Shown in pieces: positions 8,527-20,318 of a stretch of DNA of 64,000 bases. The notes below the pieces were generated by a model, which ran no database searches, had not been told where the DNA came from, and saw only the letters and a program-made list of their open reading frames with translations. Both the position numbers and the translations under genes were made by a program. The stretch lies in assembly GCF_001659605.2 (NCBI RefSeq), contig NC_035176.2, forward strand, positions 22,482,847 to 22,546,846. The letters run 5' to 3'. Origin of the DNA: Manihot esculenta. Its lineage: Eukaryota > Streptophyta > Magnoliopsida > Malpighiales > Euphorbiaceae. Positions within the stretch are counted from its first letter, which is position 1, and the number at the start of each line of letters is the position of its first letter.

Positions 8527-10864
8527 ACCCTGATGTTTCTCTTTTCTTTGTTTGCTTGTGAGCCCTTGTGAGATTGGGTTGATAGCTTATGGGTTAGAGT
8601 ATCCCCTTGGGGTCAGTGCACCCAAGTGTGATCCATCTGTGGCAGAGTCAGTCTGCCGGTATAGTCAGAGTATGTGTTGTGAGTAGATGCCTTCCAGCTG
8701 ACTTAGCGGTTCTAGATTTGACTGTTTGACGTCATTCTAGGGTTGGATTGGTTCTTCTACTAGTGGCACTACCTAGTCTGCAGAGACAAGGTAGTAAGGT
8801 TCAGAGGTCAGGATGGATCAGAGGTAGTCCTTAGAGGGGACAGACTAGGGATACCTAGAGGTTCAATATCAACCCTATAAGCTCGTAGGTTGTTCAGGAA
8901 GAGTTGTCAGGGGTTCTAGCTCTTCAGAGAGAGTATAGCAGTCAGGTCAGGGAGCCCGCCTCAGTGCCCATTGTTAGAGAGTTTAGATGTTTCCCCAGAT
9001 GAGTTCCCAGGACTACCACCTGTCAGGGAGATAGAGCTTAAAATAGAAGTAATGCATGGAATTGGACCAATCTCTATTCCTCCCCACAGGATGGTATCAA
9101 CAAAGGTTAAAGAGTTATAAGGATCAGTTGTAAGAGTGGTAGTTAAGGGTTCCCATCTGACTGAGCACTTCGCCTTCAGGTGTTCCAGTGTTGATATGAG
9201 AATGAAGGATGGATCCCTAGGACTTTGTGTCGACCACTAGTCGTTGAGCAAAGTCACTACCAGAACAAGTATTTGTTACCTTGGATCGACGACCTATTTT
9301 AAGCCAGTTAGCAGGAGCTTATTGCCTTTCCAAGATAGATCTGAAGTCTAGGTACCATCAGTTAAGATCAAGGAAGAAGATGTACAGAGAGCAGTGTTTA
9401 GAACCAGATATGGGCACTATGAGTTCCTAGGAATGTCGTTCGGGTTAATGAACGCCCCTACATCATTCATGGACCTCATAAGCAGAGTTTTAGTCGGTTT
9501 CTGGATCACTCCGTTATTGTCTTCATTGACAGTATCTCGGTGAATTCCAGAAATGCAGAAGAGTATGCCCATCATCTGAGATCAGGATTGCAGATCCCGA
9601 GAGAACATGGCTTGGATGCCTAGTTCTCCAATGTGAGTTCTGGTCAAAGAGCATATCCTTCTTGGGTCATGTGTGTCGGAGAAAAGAAAGTGAAGTAGAC
9701 CTGAGAAAAATTGAAGTTGTAGCCGACTAGCCCAGGCCCATGGTAATGACAAAGATTAAGAACTTTTGGGTTGGGCAGGTTACCTAATGGAGGTTCATCT
9801 AGAACTTCTCTATAGTTGCCGCTCCTATGGCCAGATGGATCAAGAAGACCAGAGGGTTGTGTGGTCTACTCAGATTGAAGAGGGCTTTGAAAAGCCAAAG
9901 GAAATGTCGATGTCAGCACCAGTGGTGGCTCTGTCCGCCAGCGATGGAGATTTCACAGTGTCCTGTGATGCGTCCCGTGTGGGACTAGGTGGTGTGTTAA
10001 GGTAGTGTGGCAGGATGATTGCTTATGCTTCTAGGTAGCTGAAGAAGCATGAGTTGAATCATCTTACACACGATCCAGAGATGGCAATGGTAATACTTGC
10101 ACTCAAGATGTGGAGGCAATACCTGTATAAGGTATGAGGACATTTCCTTACAGATCAAAAGAGCTTGCAATACATCTTGAGTCAAGAGAGGAGAATCAGA
10201 GGCAGAGAAAAGGAGTAAGAGTTGAATAGTCAGAAAGAAAGTAATCAGAACTGCTGTGAGTCAGCAGGAGAGTATGAAGTCATCCGCAAGAGGCATGTAG
10301 AGTTTCCGAAGAGAAGAAGAGTTTTGTCAGAGTGCGCAGCGGAAGCGTGTTTAGGTTCTCGAGGAAGTTGAGGTTTGCTGGAGGTGTCTCCTAAAGAGAG
10401 GGTGATTCGCTATGGGCGGAAGGGTAAATTAGCTCACAGATACATTGGACTCTTTGAAACCCTGCAAAGGATTTGGGAATGCATCCCACGAGTTAGGTTT
10501 ACCCACTTCAATGGAAGAGATCCATTCGTTTTTCCATGTTTCCATGATATATGAGTTAGTGTCGGGTCCAAGTGAAGTTCTTAAAGGAACCAGAGGTGGA
10601 GACCGTAGAGGATCTCACCTATGTTGAGCAGCTAGTACGGACTGCAGACACACAAGTCAGAAAGTGTGGAAACAAGGAAATCCCGATGGTGAAAGCCCCT
10701 TAGAATCACCTTAAGATGAAAAGTTCACCGGGGAGACCGAAAGTTTATACTCCAGCAATGACCGTGTCTCTCTTTTAGAAGAGAGGTTTTTAGGTTTTGC
10801 TTGCTTGTTGCTTGCTTGCTTATGTATGTCTGATGCTATGTTTTAGTTGCCTGTTTGTTTGTTT
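8527..10864 (+). pseudogene. Element A degenerate pol remnant
   Basis: Recognisable pieces of protease (near 8690-8770), RT (about 9060-9720) and RNase H (about 9780-10180, with [12 protein letters not shown] near 9961-9999), in several frames with stops throughout. From about 10190 the sequence jumps to the far C-terminus: small pieces resembling the region after the integrase core (about 10370-10740, with HSFFHVSMIYE near 10527-10556). The integrase catalytic core is missing. No frame could encode a working enzyme. The damage is much heavier than in the older element B. Confidence 0.88.
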
Positions 10865-10902
10865 GAACATTCGAGGACGAATGTTCTTAAAGGGGGGAAG
10901 AA
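10865..10902 (+). promoter_or_regulatory. Pre-PPT stem-loop and polypurine tract, element A
   Basis: A perfect 9-bp stem, GAACATTCG (10865-10873) and CGAATGTTC (10878-10886), with an AGGA loop. It is followed by the polypurine tract aaaggggggaagaa (10889-10902), which abuts the 3' LTR. The PPT primes plus-strand DNA synthesis; the stem-loop is conserved in B, E and I. Confidence 0.88.
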
Positions 10903-13403
10903 TGTAATACCCGGCTAGATTCCAGCATCGGAATCCCTACCTTCCGGCGGAATCTCCGCTGGAATATGGAATGTTGATGGTGCCAGAGTCTTCTAGAGGG
11001 GTAAAATGTGATTTCTAAAATGATTTTTACTGATTTCATGGTTTTAAATGAAAAAGAAGTGAGTTTTGAAAAGAAAAGATCAAGGAGGTTTTTGCCAGGT
11101 TCGGCCGCCGAAAGTGAAGTTCGGCCGCCGAACATGAGTTGGTTTTGGGAGCGCTTTTGGCCTCCGAAAGCTATGTTTGAACTAACCAGGTTCGGCCGCC
11201 GAACCTCAAGTTCGGCCGCCGAACATGGGGGGGTTTTGCATGCACGTTAGGCCGCCGAAGGAGGTTTGGCTGGCCACCTATAAAAGCCCCTCAGACCGAA
11301 AATGGGCGAGATTTCTCCCCATTCTCGAGCCCAGGTGTGTTCATGTCCTCCTTTGGTCATTTTCATGTTTTCTCTTCATCTCCTTCATATTTTTATGAGT
11401 TCATGGTTGTTTTGAAGAGTTTTCAAGCTTAGATCAAAGTTTTGGGAGCTTGGAGACCCAAGGAGTAGTTTCCTCCCATCTCCAAGTTAGAGCTCGCACA
11501 AACCCTCGATCTTCAAGAGGTAAGTGTGGATCTATGCTTTCTTTTACGTTTCATGAAGTTTTGAATGAGTTTTAAGAGGTTTTGATGGTTAAGTATGGGT
11601 AGATATGCATGTTAGGGTTTATGTGGGTTTTATGCCCAATGTATGATAATGTATGTTCTTGTGATGTTTGTGTTGGGGTTTAAGTTAGTTTTCAAGCCCC
11701 TTGAGCATATGGGAGAGAGTATGCATGATTGGGAGAGAGTATGTGAGGTTTGGTTTGTTTTGATGGTTTTGGCCTATGTGGGTCATAAACTATCTATGTA
11801 TGCTTTAGATGTTGTTTTTGGGAGTTTAAGCTTGTTTGAGCTCCTTTGTGCATGGTTAAGGATGTATGCATGTGTTTGGGAAGTTGGGTGCTTGTTTTGG
11901 GGTGTATGGAAGGTTTGGGAGGCTTGAAATGCTCAAAGGCTGAGTTCTGGATGAACTCAGGTTCGGCCGCCGAAGGTGGTTTCGGCCGCCGAACCTGCCT
12001 GAGGATGCAGGGATTGGCCGCCTAACCTTGCCCCCGAAAGTTGAGTTTTGGCTTGAAAGCAGACTTTCGGCCGCCGAAGGTAATGTTCGGCCGCCGAAAG
12101 TGCCTGACTTTCGTCTCTGGAGAGAGGGTTCGGCCGCCGAAGGTGCCGCCGAACCTGCCTGACTTTCATCTCTGTCTGGGACTTTCGGCCGCCGAAGGTG
12201 CCGCCGAAAGTGCCCTGTCCAGCCTTTTCTTGAGTGTTTTCTATGCATGTTTAAGTGATGCTTTAGGGGATTTTTGGGTAGTTGTTTATGAGTTGTTTAG
12301 AGTATGTTTGGCACCTCACTGGAGTCCACCTGTGTAGGATCAGACCCGAGGAACCGAGGTGTTTAGCAGTGTTAGCTGTTTCAGAGTTAGTCCAGAGCTA
12401 GCCAGAGGTGAGTGGAACTAACCCTTATGTTTTAAATCAAATGTTTTCAGCATGTTCATGCATCATGAATACCATGTTATGCAATAGGTTGTTTGCATTA
12501 GAATTCACGAATGTGATGCATTGCATAATACGATGACAATGATGTGGATGGATACTGAATGATCCTCTAGCCCTCAGTATGTTATGACATGATATGAATT
12601 GATATGATATGGCATGTACGATATGATATGAGATGAGAAGTCCAGGTGTGGCCGTATCGCCCTTGGCATAGAGCATGAGAAAGTCCAGGTGTGGCCGTAT
12701 CGCCCCTGGCATAGAGCATATGAAGTCCAGGCGTGGCCGTATCGCCCCTGGCATAGAGTATTGTTGACTTGTTATGGTACGAGATTGATATGTAGAGGGC
12801 TATTGGTGACAGATTCATCCTTGAGGTGATATATTTGTGATGTGACGCATTCCATGATAGCATATGTTAAAAATGAACTGTTTTCTTTTATGGTTTCTGC
12901 TCACTGGGCTTTTTAGCTCACCCCTCTCCCCTAACCCCAGGTTTGCAGGGTCAGAGATAGTCAGGAGATCAGCAGGTTGCGTCCATGGTCATGTTTTTTG
13001 TAATAGAATAGTAGTGGACATGATGTGATGGAAAGTTATGTAAGGATGTAAAAGAGTTATATTGTAATATGACTTTATGTTATATGTTCAGAGTTATAGT
13101 ATTGTGCTTGGCCCGAGTTGGTTAATCCCTTTGTACATGAGTTTTATTTTATGTTGTTACATGTGATGGACCGAGTTTGACATAGGGTATGCTGACCCTA
13201 GGGGTTCTATGAGTTCAGTCATAGTGCGTACACAGGTCAAACTGGTTAAAGGTAAAGTTTTAAATGTTTTATGGATATATTTGATCATGATTGGGATTAT
13301 ACCAGCTGTACAGGATGCATAGTAGGCTTGCTACGGGTCCCGGCGGTCTTATGCCGATCTGGATCCTAGCGCCGGTAGCGGTCCGGATTTTCGGGTCGTT
13401 ACA
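10903..13403 (+). mobile_element. Element A 3' LTR (2501 bp)
   Basis: Nearly identical to the 5' LTR, with the same order of CG cluster, TATA box (11279-11285), donor-like site, second CG cluster, exon-like block and hairpin array. It is followed at once by CGGCT, the target duplication, and then by the remainder of element B's LTR. Confidence 0.95.
12638..12759 (+). repeat. Hairpin array in element A 3' LTR (3 units)
   Basis: Same three CCAGG...CCTGGCATAGAG units as in the 5' LTR. The first unit has CCTTGG where the 5' LTR has CCCTGG. Confidence 0.78.
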
Positions 13404-14968
13404 CGGCTAGACTCCGATATCGGAATTCCTATTGTCCGGTGGAATCTCGAGTGACGGAGACCTCTAGAAGGGTAAAACCATGTTTTTATAAAATGTTTTA
13501 ATGTGTTTTATGTTTTTAATCAAGAAAGAAATGAGTTTTTGCTTGAAAATGATCTTGGAGGAAGACCCAGGTTCGGCCGCCGAACCTCAAGTTCGGCCGC
13601 CGAACATGCATGCGCTTCGGGTGTGCCTTAGGCCCCCGAAAGCATAAGTGAGGGGAGTCCAGGTTCGGCCGCCGAACCCTATGTTCGGCCGCCGAACATG
13701 GCATGCATGCAGAGGCACGTTCGGCCCCCGAATGTGGCCTGGCCAGCCACCTATAAAAGGGTCCCTTAGCCGAAAATGGGCGAACTTTTCACCCCATTTT
13801 CGGCCAAGGTGAGCTCTCCGCCGTCCCTCACCGATCTTGAGTTCCTTCCTTCAAATCTTTCACGATTTTCACTAGTTTTCACTTTGTTTTGAAGATTTTT
13901 GAGTATAAAGCAAGTTTTGGAGCTTTGGGGTTCAAGAAAACTCAAGTCTCTCCCATCTCTGAGCTAGGGTCGTTTTCCTCTCGATCTTCAAGAGGTAAGG
14001 GCCGATCTTGAGTTCACTATACGTTTTAAACAAGTTTTATGCAAGTTTATGGTGTAGAAATGCATGTTTAGGTTGTTTTGAGTTTATGGGTTTAATGTGT
14101 GTTTATGAGCAATGTGGGTATGTTTGATGTGTTGTAGTTGGGGTTTAGGCTAGTTTGAGACCCCTATGAACTTGTATGCTTGATTGTGTATGATTGGGAG
14201 TATTGTAGAATAGGTTTATGCATGTTTGAAAGGTTTGGGAGGCATTTGTGCATGTTGGAGCTGAGTTTCTGCCACCTTGGAGAAACTCAGGTTCGGCCGC
14301 CGAAGGAACTTTTGGCCGCCGAACCCGCTTGTGGAAACAGCCTTCGGCTGCCGAAGCCAGCCCCCGAAAGAGGACTTTCGTCTCTGGAGGGCAGTTTCGG
14401 CCGCCGAAAGTGCCGCCGAACATGCATGAGTTTCGTCTCTGTCTGGGAGTTTAGGCCGCCGAAGGTGCCGCCGAACCTGCCTGACTTTCGGCTCTGGAGG
14501 GACTTTCGGCCGCTGAACCTGCCGCCGAAAGTGCCCTGTCCAGCCCTCCTTTGCATGTTTTTCTATGATTGTTTCATGATGTTCTAGGGGGTTTTTGGGG
14601 AGTAGTTTAGAGTTATGTTCTTGTATGTTTGGTCCCTCATTTGAGTCCACCTGTATAGGTTCGGACCCGAGGAACCGAGAACCCCAGTAGTGAGTCAGCT
14701 GCTCCAGTGTCAGGTCATGCCACCTTTTGGGGCACTGATGAGATCCCACAGAGGGGTCAATGCTTATGATTATGTTATGTATAGTGCATGCACAGGTTGA
14801 GTTGGTGAGTGAATGAAAAGAAAAGTTTTAAATTTCTATGTATATTGTTGATCATGTATGGGATTAAACAGGTTCACAGGATGTATGTTAGGCTTGCTAC
14901 GGGTCCCGACGGCCTTAAGCCGATCTGGATCCTAGCGCCGGTAGCGGTCTGATTTTCGGTTCGTTACA
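13404..14968 (+). mobile_element. Element B 5' LTR, main part
   Basis: Resumes with CGGCT (TSD of A) and AGACTCCG, and ends TTCGTTACA. TATA box at 13752-13758; donor-like agaggtaag near 13991; acceptor-like ctgtatag ending at 14658. Compared with H it lacks about 0.8 kb after the exon-like block, so there is no hairpin array. The 3' LTR has the same deletion, so B was already short-LTR when it inserted. Confidence 0.93.
13752..13758 (+). promoter_or_regulatory. TATA box of element B 5' LTR
   Basis: tataaaa in context gccacctataaaaggg, downstream of four CG-rich palindromes (about 13570-13700). Confidence 0.72.
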
Positions 14969-14971
14969 GAA

Positions 14972-14983
14972 TGGTATCAGAGC
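14972..14983 (+). other. Primer binding site, element B
   Basis: TGGTATCAGAGC three bases after the LTR end; initiator Met-tRNA type. Confidence 0.93.
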
Positions 14984-15238
14984 CCTAGGTTCATATGGTC
15001 GGACCTAGAGTGTCGGGCTTATAGATGTTATAGAAGGTCAAGCACAATAGGAAGATCATGTCCACTAGGATAGGATGTTGAGTCCTGTCTTGTATGATGA
15101 TGTGAAATGCCATGATTTTATGCATGTGCATTAATGATATGCTATGTATGCGATGTATGTGATGCGGGTTCATGTGTTCCCATATGAATCATATGATACT
15201 AATGTTTATGTGATGTGTACTATTTTTCAGAAAATAGG

Positions 15239-18200
15239 ATGAGAGGGACTCGTCGATCGGCACGATTGACTGGAGTACCACCCAAGGATGAAGGCACTGA
15301 TGCCCGTCCTCTTGCATTGCCTAGGGCAATGTCATGTAGATCAGGCAGAGAAAGAGTGTCAAGGGACCCTAGAAGGTCTTTTGATGCTAGCAGAAGGGGG
15401 ACAGATAGAGGAGGAAGTTCTTCAGGTGTGAGGGAGGTTATGAAAGAGGATCAGAGGAGGGATGGGAATCTGGATGTTAGCATGTCGGAAGAAGGGACAG
15501 GGGAGTCACAGGGAGGCACTCAGGCCTCGGGGTATGGTTTTCCACCCCATTATCCACCCTTCCCACAGGGTTCAGGGTATCCGATGGGAGGCACATCGGA
15601 TTACTCCAGCTTTAACCCCTACCCTACCTACATGCCTTATCCACCTTTCTATCCACCTTACCCACAGTACCCAGCTTATCCACCCTCACCCTTCTATCCT
15701 ACCCCGGCAAACCCCACCTCGGGGAATGCTGCACCCCCACCTCCACCACCTACAGAACCAACAGCCCCAGTTGCTCAGCCGGTGGGAGCAAGGTGAAGAT
15801 GACAGATTACCTTAAGCTGGATGCTCCTAAATACAAGTCAGGGGATGACCCCTTTGAGTACCTGAGGGTAGTGAAGACGATAACGGACGAGCTAGGGGCA
15901 GATGACAGCAGGGCCATTCAGATGGCAGGGTTCACTTTAAAGTGCAAAAAGGCACGGGAATGGTTCAAGTGTTATGCGGACCCAAGACTAGACGGCATGA
16001 CATGGGAGGAATTTGCAAATGAGTTTGCTGGATGGGCTTTTCCAGACAGGTCTAGAGAACTGAAGATGATTGAGTTTGAGCAGCTGAGGCAGACAGAGCA
16101 CATGAGTGTAGAGGAGTACACGGATAAATTCTTGGAGCTATTGCCTTTTTCAGGGCAAGCTCTAGATACAGATTCAAAGAAAGCCAAGAGATATGTTATG
16201 AAACTGCATTCTAGGTACTCCTCTTTGATTCAGTCAGTTGAGAGGGAAAGTTTCCACACTGTGGTGGATATGGCTCGAAGAATGGAGGCTAGCGCCATAA
16301 TTGAGGGGTTAGTGAAGCAGTCAGTGACCCAGTCTTCAGGAGTTAAGACCCCAGGCAGAGGAGGGCCAGGTCCCTCTTCTCAGAGCTCAGGTAGCAAGAG
16401 GTGGAGTAACACCACCAAGAAGCCGAAGTAGAACAAGTTTTGGAGTAAGTTGAAATCCGGTTTGGGATTAGGCGGTGGCTCGAGCTCAGGCTCAGATGGT
16501 ACATAATGCCTAAGGTGTGGGAAGCCACACAAGGGAGTGTGTCGAGCTGGGACTAATGCATGTTTCAGATGTGGACAGGAGGGACACATGGCTCGGGAGT
16601 GTCCTAGAGCACCTTTTATGGGCCAGCCCCAGTAGACAGCTTCTGGTAGTGTGGCACAGCCAGCAGTTCCAGCCACAACTCAGGGCAGTGGCAGAGGTAG
16701 AGGGAGAGGGGCAGCCTCTTCTTCTGGTTCCCGAGGTGAAGGTCCATCAGCTCCAGCCAGGATCTTCACCATGACACAGCAGGAGGCTAACACATCCAAC
16801 ACCGTGGTGTCAGGTAATCTCATCATTGGGTGTTCTGATGTGTATGCATTAATAGACCCGGGTGCATCCCATTCTTTTATTGCTCCGAGAGCCGTTGAGA
16901 GGTTGGATCTGATAGTCTCTGGGTTAGAGTGTCCCCTATGGGTCAGTGGACCCAAGTGTGACCCGTCAGTGGCAGAGTCAGTCTGCCAGTACAGTCCAGT
17001 TTTTATTGAGGGAAGATGCCTTTCTGCCGACCTTGTGGTTCTAGATTTGACAGATTTTGACGTCATTCTAGGGATGGATTGGCTATCTACCCATGGTGCT
17101 ACCTTGGACTGCAGAGACAAGGTAGTCAGGTTCAGAGATCAGAACGGGTCAAAGGTCGTCTTCAGAGGAGACAAGAGGGGTACACCTAGAGGTCTGATAT
17201 CAGCTCTTCGGGCTCGTAGGTTGCATAGGAAGGGATGTCAGGGGTATTTGGCTCAGGTGAGAGAGCTTAGTAGTTAGGTCAGGGAGCCAGCCTCAATGCC
17301 AGTTGTCAGAGAATTTCAGGATGTCTTCCCAGACGAGCTGCCAAATTTACCACCTGCTAGGGAGATAGAGTTCGAGATAGAATTGATGCATGGAACCCGA
17401 CCGATCTCTATCCCTCCCTATAGGATGGCACCAGCAGAATTGAAGGAGCTCAAAGAACAATTGCAAGAGCTGGTAGACAAGGGTTTCATCCGACCGAGTA
17501 CCTCACCTTGGGGTGCTCCAGTATTGTTTGTGAGAAAGAAGGATGGATCCCTTAGACTTTGTATCGACTACAGACAGTTGAACAAGGTCACTACCAAGAA
17601 TAAGTACCCATTGCCAAGGATCGACTATCTATTCGACCAGCTATCAGGAGCGGGTTGTTTCTCCAAAATAGATCTAAGATCTGGGTACCATCAGCTGAGG
17701 ATAAGAGAAGAAGATGTGCCAACGACAGCTTTCAGGACCAGATATGGGCATTTTGAGTTCCTTGTTATGCCGTTCGGGTTAACCAATGCCCCTGCAGCAT
17801 TCATGGATCTCATGAACAGAGTATTTAGCCAGTACCTGGATCACTTTGTTATTGTCTTCATAGATGATATCTTAGTGTATTCCAGGAATACAGAGGAGCA
17901 TGCCCATTATCTGAGGTTGGTTCTGCAGACCTTGAGGGAACACGGCTTGTATGCCAAGTTCTCCAAGTGTGAGTTCTGGCTGAGGAGCATTTCATTCTTG
18001 GGCATGTTGTATCGGGAAATGGAATAGAGGTGGACCCCAAGAAGGTAGAAGCTGTGGCTAACTGGCCTAGACCCACTTCAGTAACAGAGATCAGGAGTTT
18101 CTTGGGTTTGACAGGTTACTACAGGAGGTTCGTTCAGGAGGTTCGTTCAGGACTTCTCAAAAATTGCAGCTCCTCTGACCAGACTAACCAGGAAGAACCA

Positions 18201-20211
18201 GAAGTTTATATGGACTGACCAGTGCGAAGAGAGTTTTGAAGAGCTTAAGAAGAGGTTAACGTCAGCACCAGTTTTAGCTCTGCCATCTAGTAATGAAGAC
18301 TTCTCAATCTATTGTGATGCGTCCCGTGTGGGACTGGGTTGTGTGCTGATGCAGAATGAAAGGGTGATTGCTTATGCTTCTAGACAGCTGAAGAAGCATG
18401 AGTTGAATTACCCCACACATGACCTGGAGATGGCAGCAGTGATCTTTGCACTCAAGATGTGGAGGCACTACCTCTATGGGGTTAAATGTGAGATCTTCAC
18501 AAATCATAAGAGCCTGTAGTACATCCTGAGTCAAAGAGATCTGAACCTGAGATAGAGAAGATGGGTAGAACTGCTGAGCGATTATGATTGCAAGATTCAG
18601 TACCATCCGGGTAAGGCGAATGTTGTGGCAGACGCCTTAAGCCGGAAATCACTCGGCAGTTTATCCCACATATCGGCAGAGAGGAGACCAGTGGTGAAGG
18701 AGTTTTACAAGCTCATAGATGAAGGTCTACAGTTGGAGTTGTCTGGTACAGGTGCTTTAGTTGCTCAGATGAGAGTGGCACCCGTGTTTCTGGAGCAGGT
18801 GGCTCAGAAACAGCATGAGGACCCAGAGTTAGTGAAGATTGCCAGGACTGTTCAGTCAGGCAAAGATAGTGAATTCAGATTTGACAGCAAGGAGATCCTC
18901 CGCTATGGGAGCCGATTGTGTGTACCAGACGACATAGGGCTAAAAGGAGACATTATGAGAGAGGCTCATAATGTAAGATACAGCATTCACCCCGGAGCCA
19001 CCAAGATGTATCAAGATCTGAAGAAGGTGTATTGGTGGCCAGCTATGAAAAGAGAAGTGGCACAGTTCGTGTCAGCCTGCGAAGTGTGTCAGAGGGTGAA
19101 GCTGGAACATCAGAAGCCGGCTGGAATGCTTAACCCGCTACCCATTCCAGAGTGGAAATGGGAGAATATAGCTATGGACTTCGTAGTGGGGTTACCGGCG
19201 GCATCCAACAGATTGGACTCCATATGGGTGATTGTGGACAGACTCACCAAATCTGCTCACTTCATCCCTGTCAGGAGTGGCTATTCTGTGGACAAGTTGG
19301 CGCAGGTGTATGTTGATGAGATCGTCAGGCTGCATGGGGTTCCTGTTTCAATAGTGTCCGATAGAGGACCCCAGTTCACCTCCAGGTTTTGGCAGAGTCT
19401 GCAGAATGCCATGGGTACCAGGTTAGATTTCAGTACTGCCTTCCATCCACAGACAGACAGACAATCAGAGAGGACCATCCAGACGATAGAGGATATGCTT
19501 AGAATGTGTGTGCTGGATTTTGGCAGTTCTTGGAGGCAGCATCTACCCTTGGTGGAGTTTGCCTACAATAACAGCCATCATACTAGCATCGGGATGGCTC
19601 CATATGAAGCTTTATATGGAAGGAAGTGCAGGTCACCTGTTTGCTGGGAAGAGGTTGGAGAAAAGGCCTTGGCAGGGCCTGAGCTAGTAGAGATCACCAG
19701 CAGGGTGGTACCCATAATCAAAGAAAGGATCAAGACTGCTGCAAGCAGACAGAAGAGTGATGCAGATATCCGCAGAAGGTAAGTTGAGTTTCAGGAGGGG
19801 GATCTGGTATTGCTCAAGGTGTCTCCTATGAAAGGAGTGGTTCGTTTTGGAAAGAAAGGTAAACTAGCCCCACGATACATCGGACCCTTTGAAATCTTGC
19901 AAAAGATTGGGAATGTGTAGTACAAGCTGGATTTACCTGCTTCAATGGAAAGAATCCATCCGATTTTCCATGTTTCCATGTTGAGGAAGTTTGTGTCAGA
20001 TCCGGGCAAGGTTCTTAGTGAGCCTGATATGGAGATCCAAGAAGATCTCACTTACGTTGAGCAGCCGGTACAGATCATAGACACCCAGATCAGGAAGCTG
20101 AGAAACAAGGAAATCCCGATGGTGAAAGTCCTGTGGAACCAACACAATTTGGAAGAATGCACTTGGGAGACACGGGAGTCCATGCTCCAGCAATACCCCT
20201 ATCTTTTCTAA
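15239..20211 (+). pseudogene. Element B gag-pol polyprotein, Tekay-like chromovirus, disabled
   Basis: Single gag-pol frame, starting at the conserved MRGTRRSARLTG. Order: Pro/Tyr-rich gag; gag core; CCHC knuckle CFRCGQEGHMARECP at about 16561-16605; protease LIDPGASHSF near 16850-16880; RT with CIDYRQLN and FIDDILVYS (about 17857-17883); RNase H near 18315; integrase with HHCC finger (EAH...HPG...CEVC, about 18963-19090) and DDE core (MDFVVGLP near 19175, SDRGPQFTS near 19357); and a chromodomain-type C-terminus ending QQYPYLF. Breaks: a frameshift near 15780, a one-base loss near 18002 cancelled by a 13-bp tandem duplication at 18124-18149, and eight in-frame stops (16429, 16504, 16633, 17275, 18517, 18553, 19780, 19918). 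Integrase has R where the family has G (HPQTDRQSER). Not functional. Confidence 0.94.
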
Positions 20212-20281
20212 GGTTAGTTCCTTGTGAGTTCATGTGTTTAATATGTATGATATGTTGTGTGCCTTGCATGTGCTAGTTGAG

Positions 20282-20318
20282 GAACATTCGGGGATGAATG
20301 TTCTTAAGGGGGGGAGAA
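20282..20318 (+). promoter_or_regulatory. Pre-PPT stem-loop and polypurine tract, element B
   Basis: GAACATTCG (20282-20290) and TGAATGTTC (20295-20303) pair over nine positions with one G-T. Then aagggggggagaa (20306-20318) abuts the 3' LTR. Confidence 0.85.

Larger units (their letters stand above)
4116..13403 (+). mobile_element. Element A: young non-autonomous Tekay-like element (9.3 kb)
   Basis: Complete unit with LTRs at 4116-6626 and 10903-13403, TSD CGGCT, PBS at 6630, a near-complete gag frame, a ruined pol, and a PPT at 10889. By eye the two LTRs differ by about seven substitutions and one 10-bp indel over 2.5 kb. The pol region carries far more damage than the LTRs do: frameshifts, stops and deletion of most of the integrase. 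It therefore probably moved in trans as an already defective copy. Confidence 0.95.
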
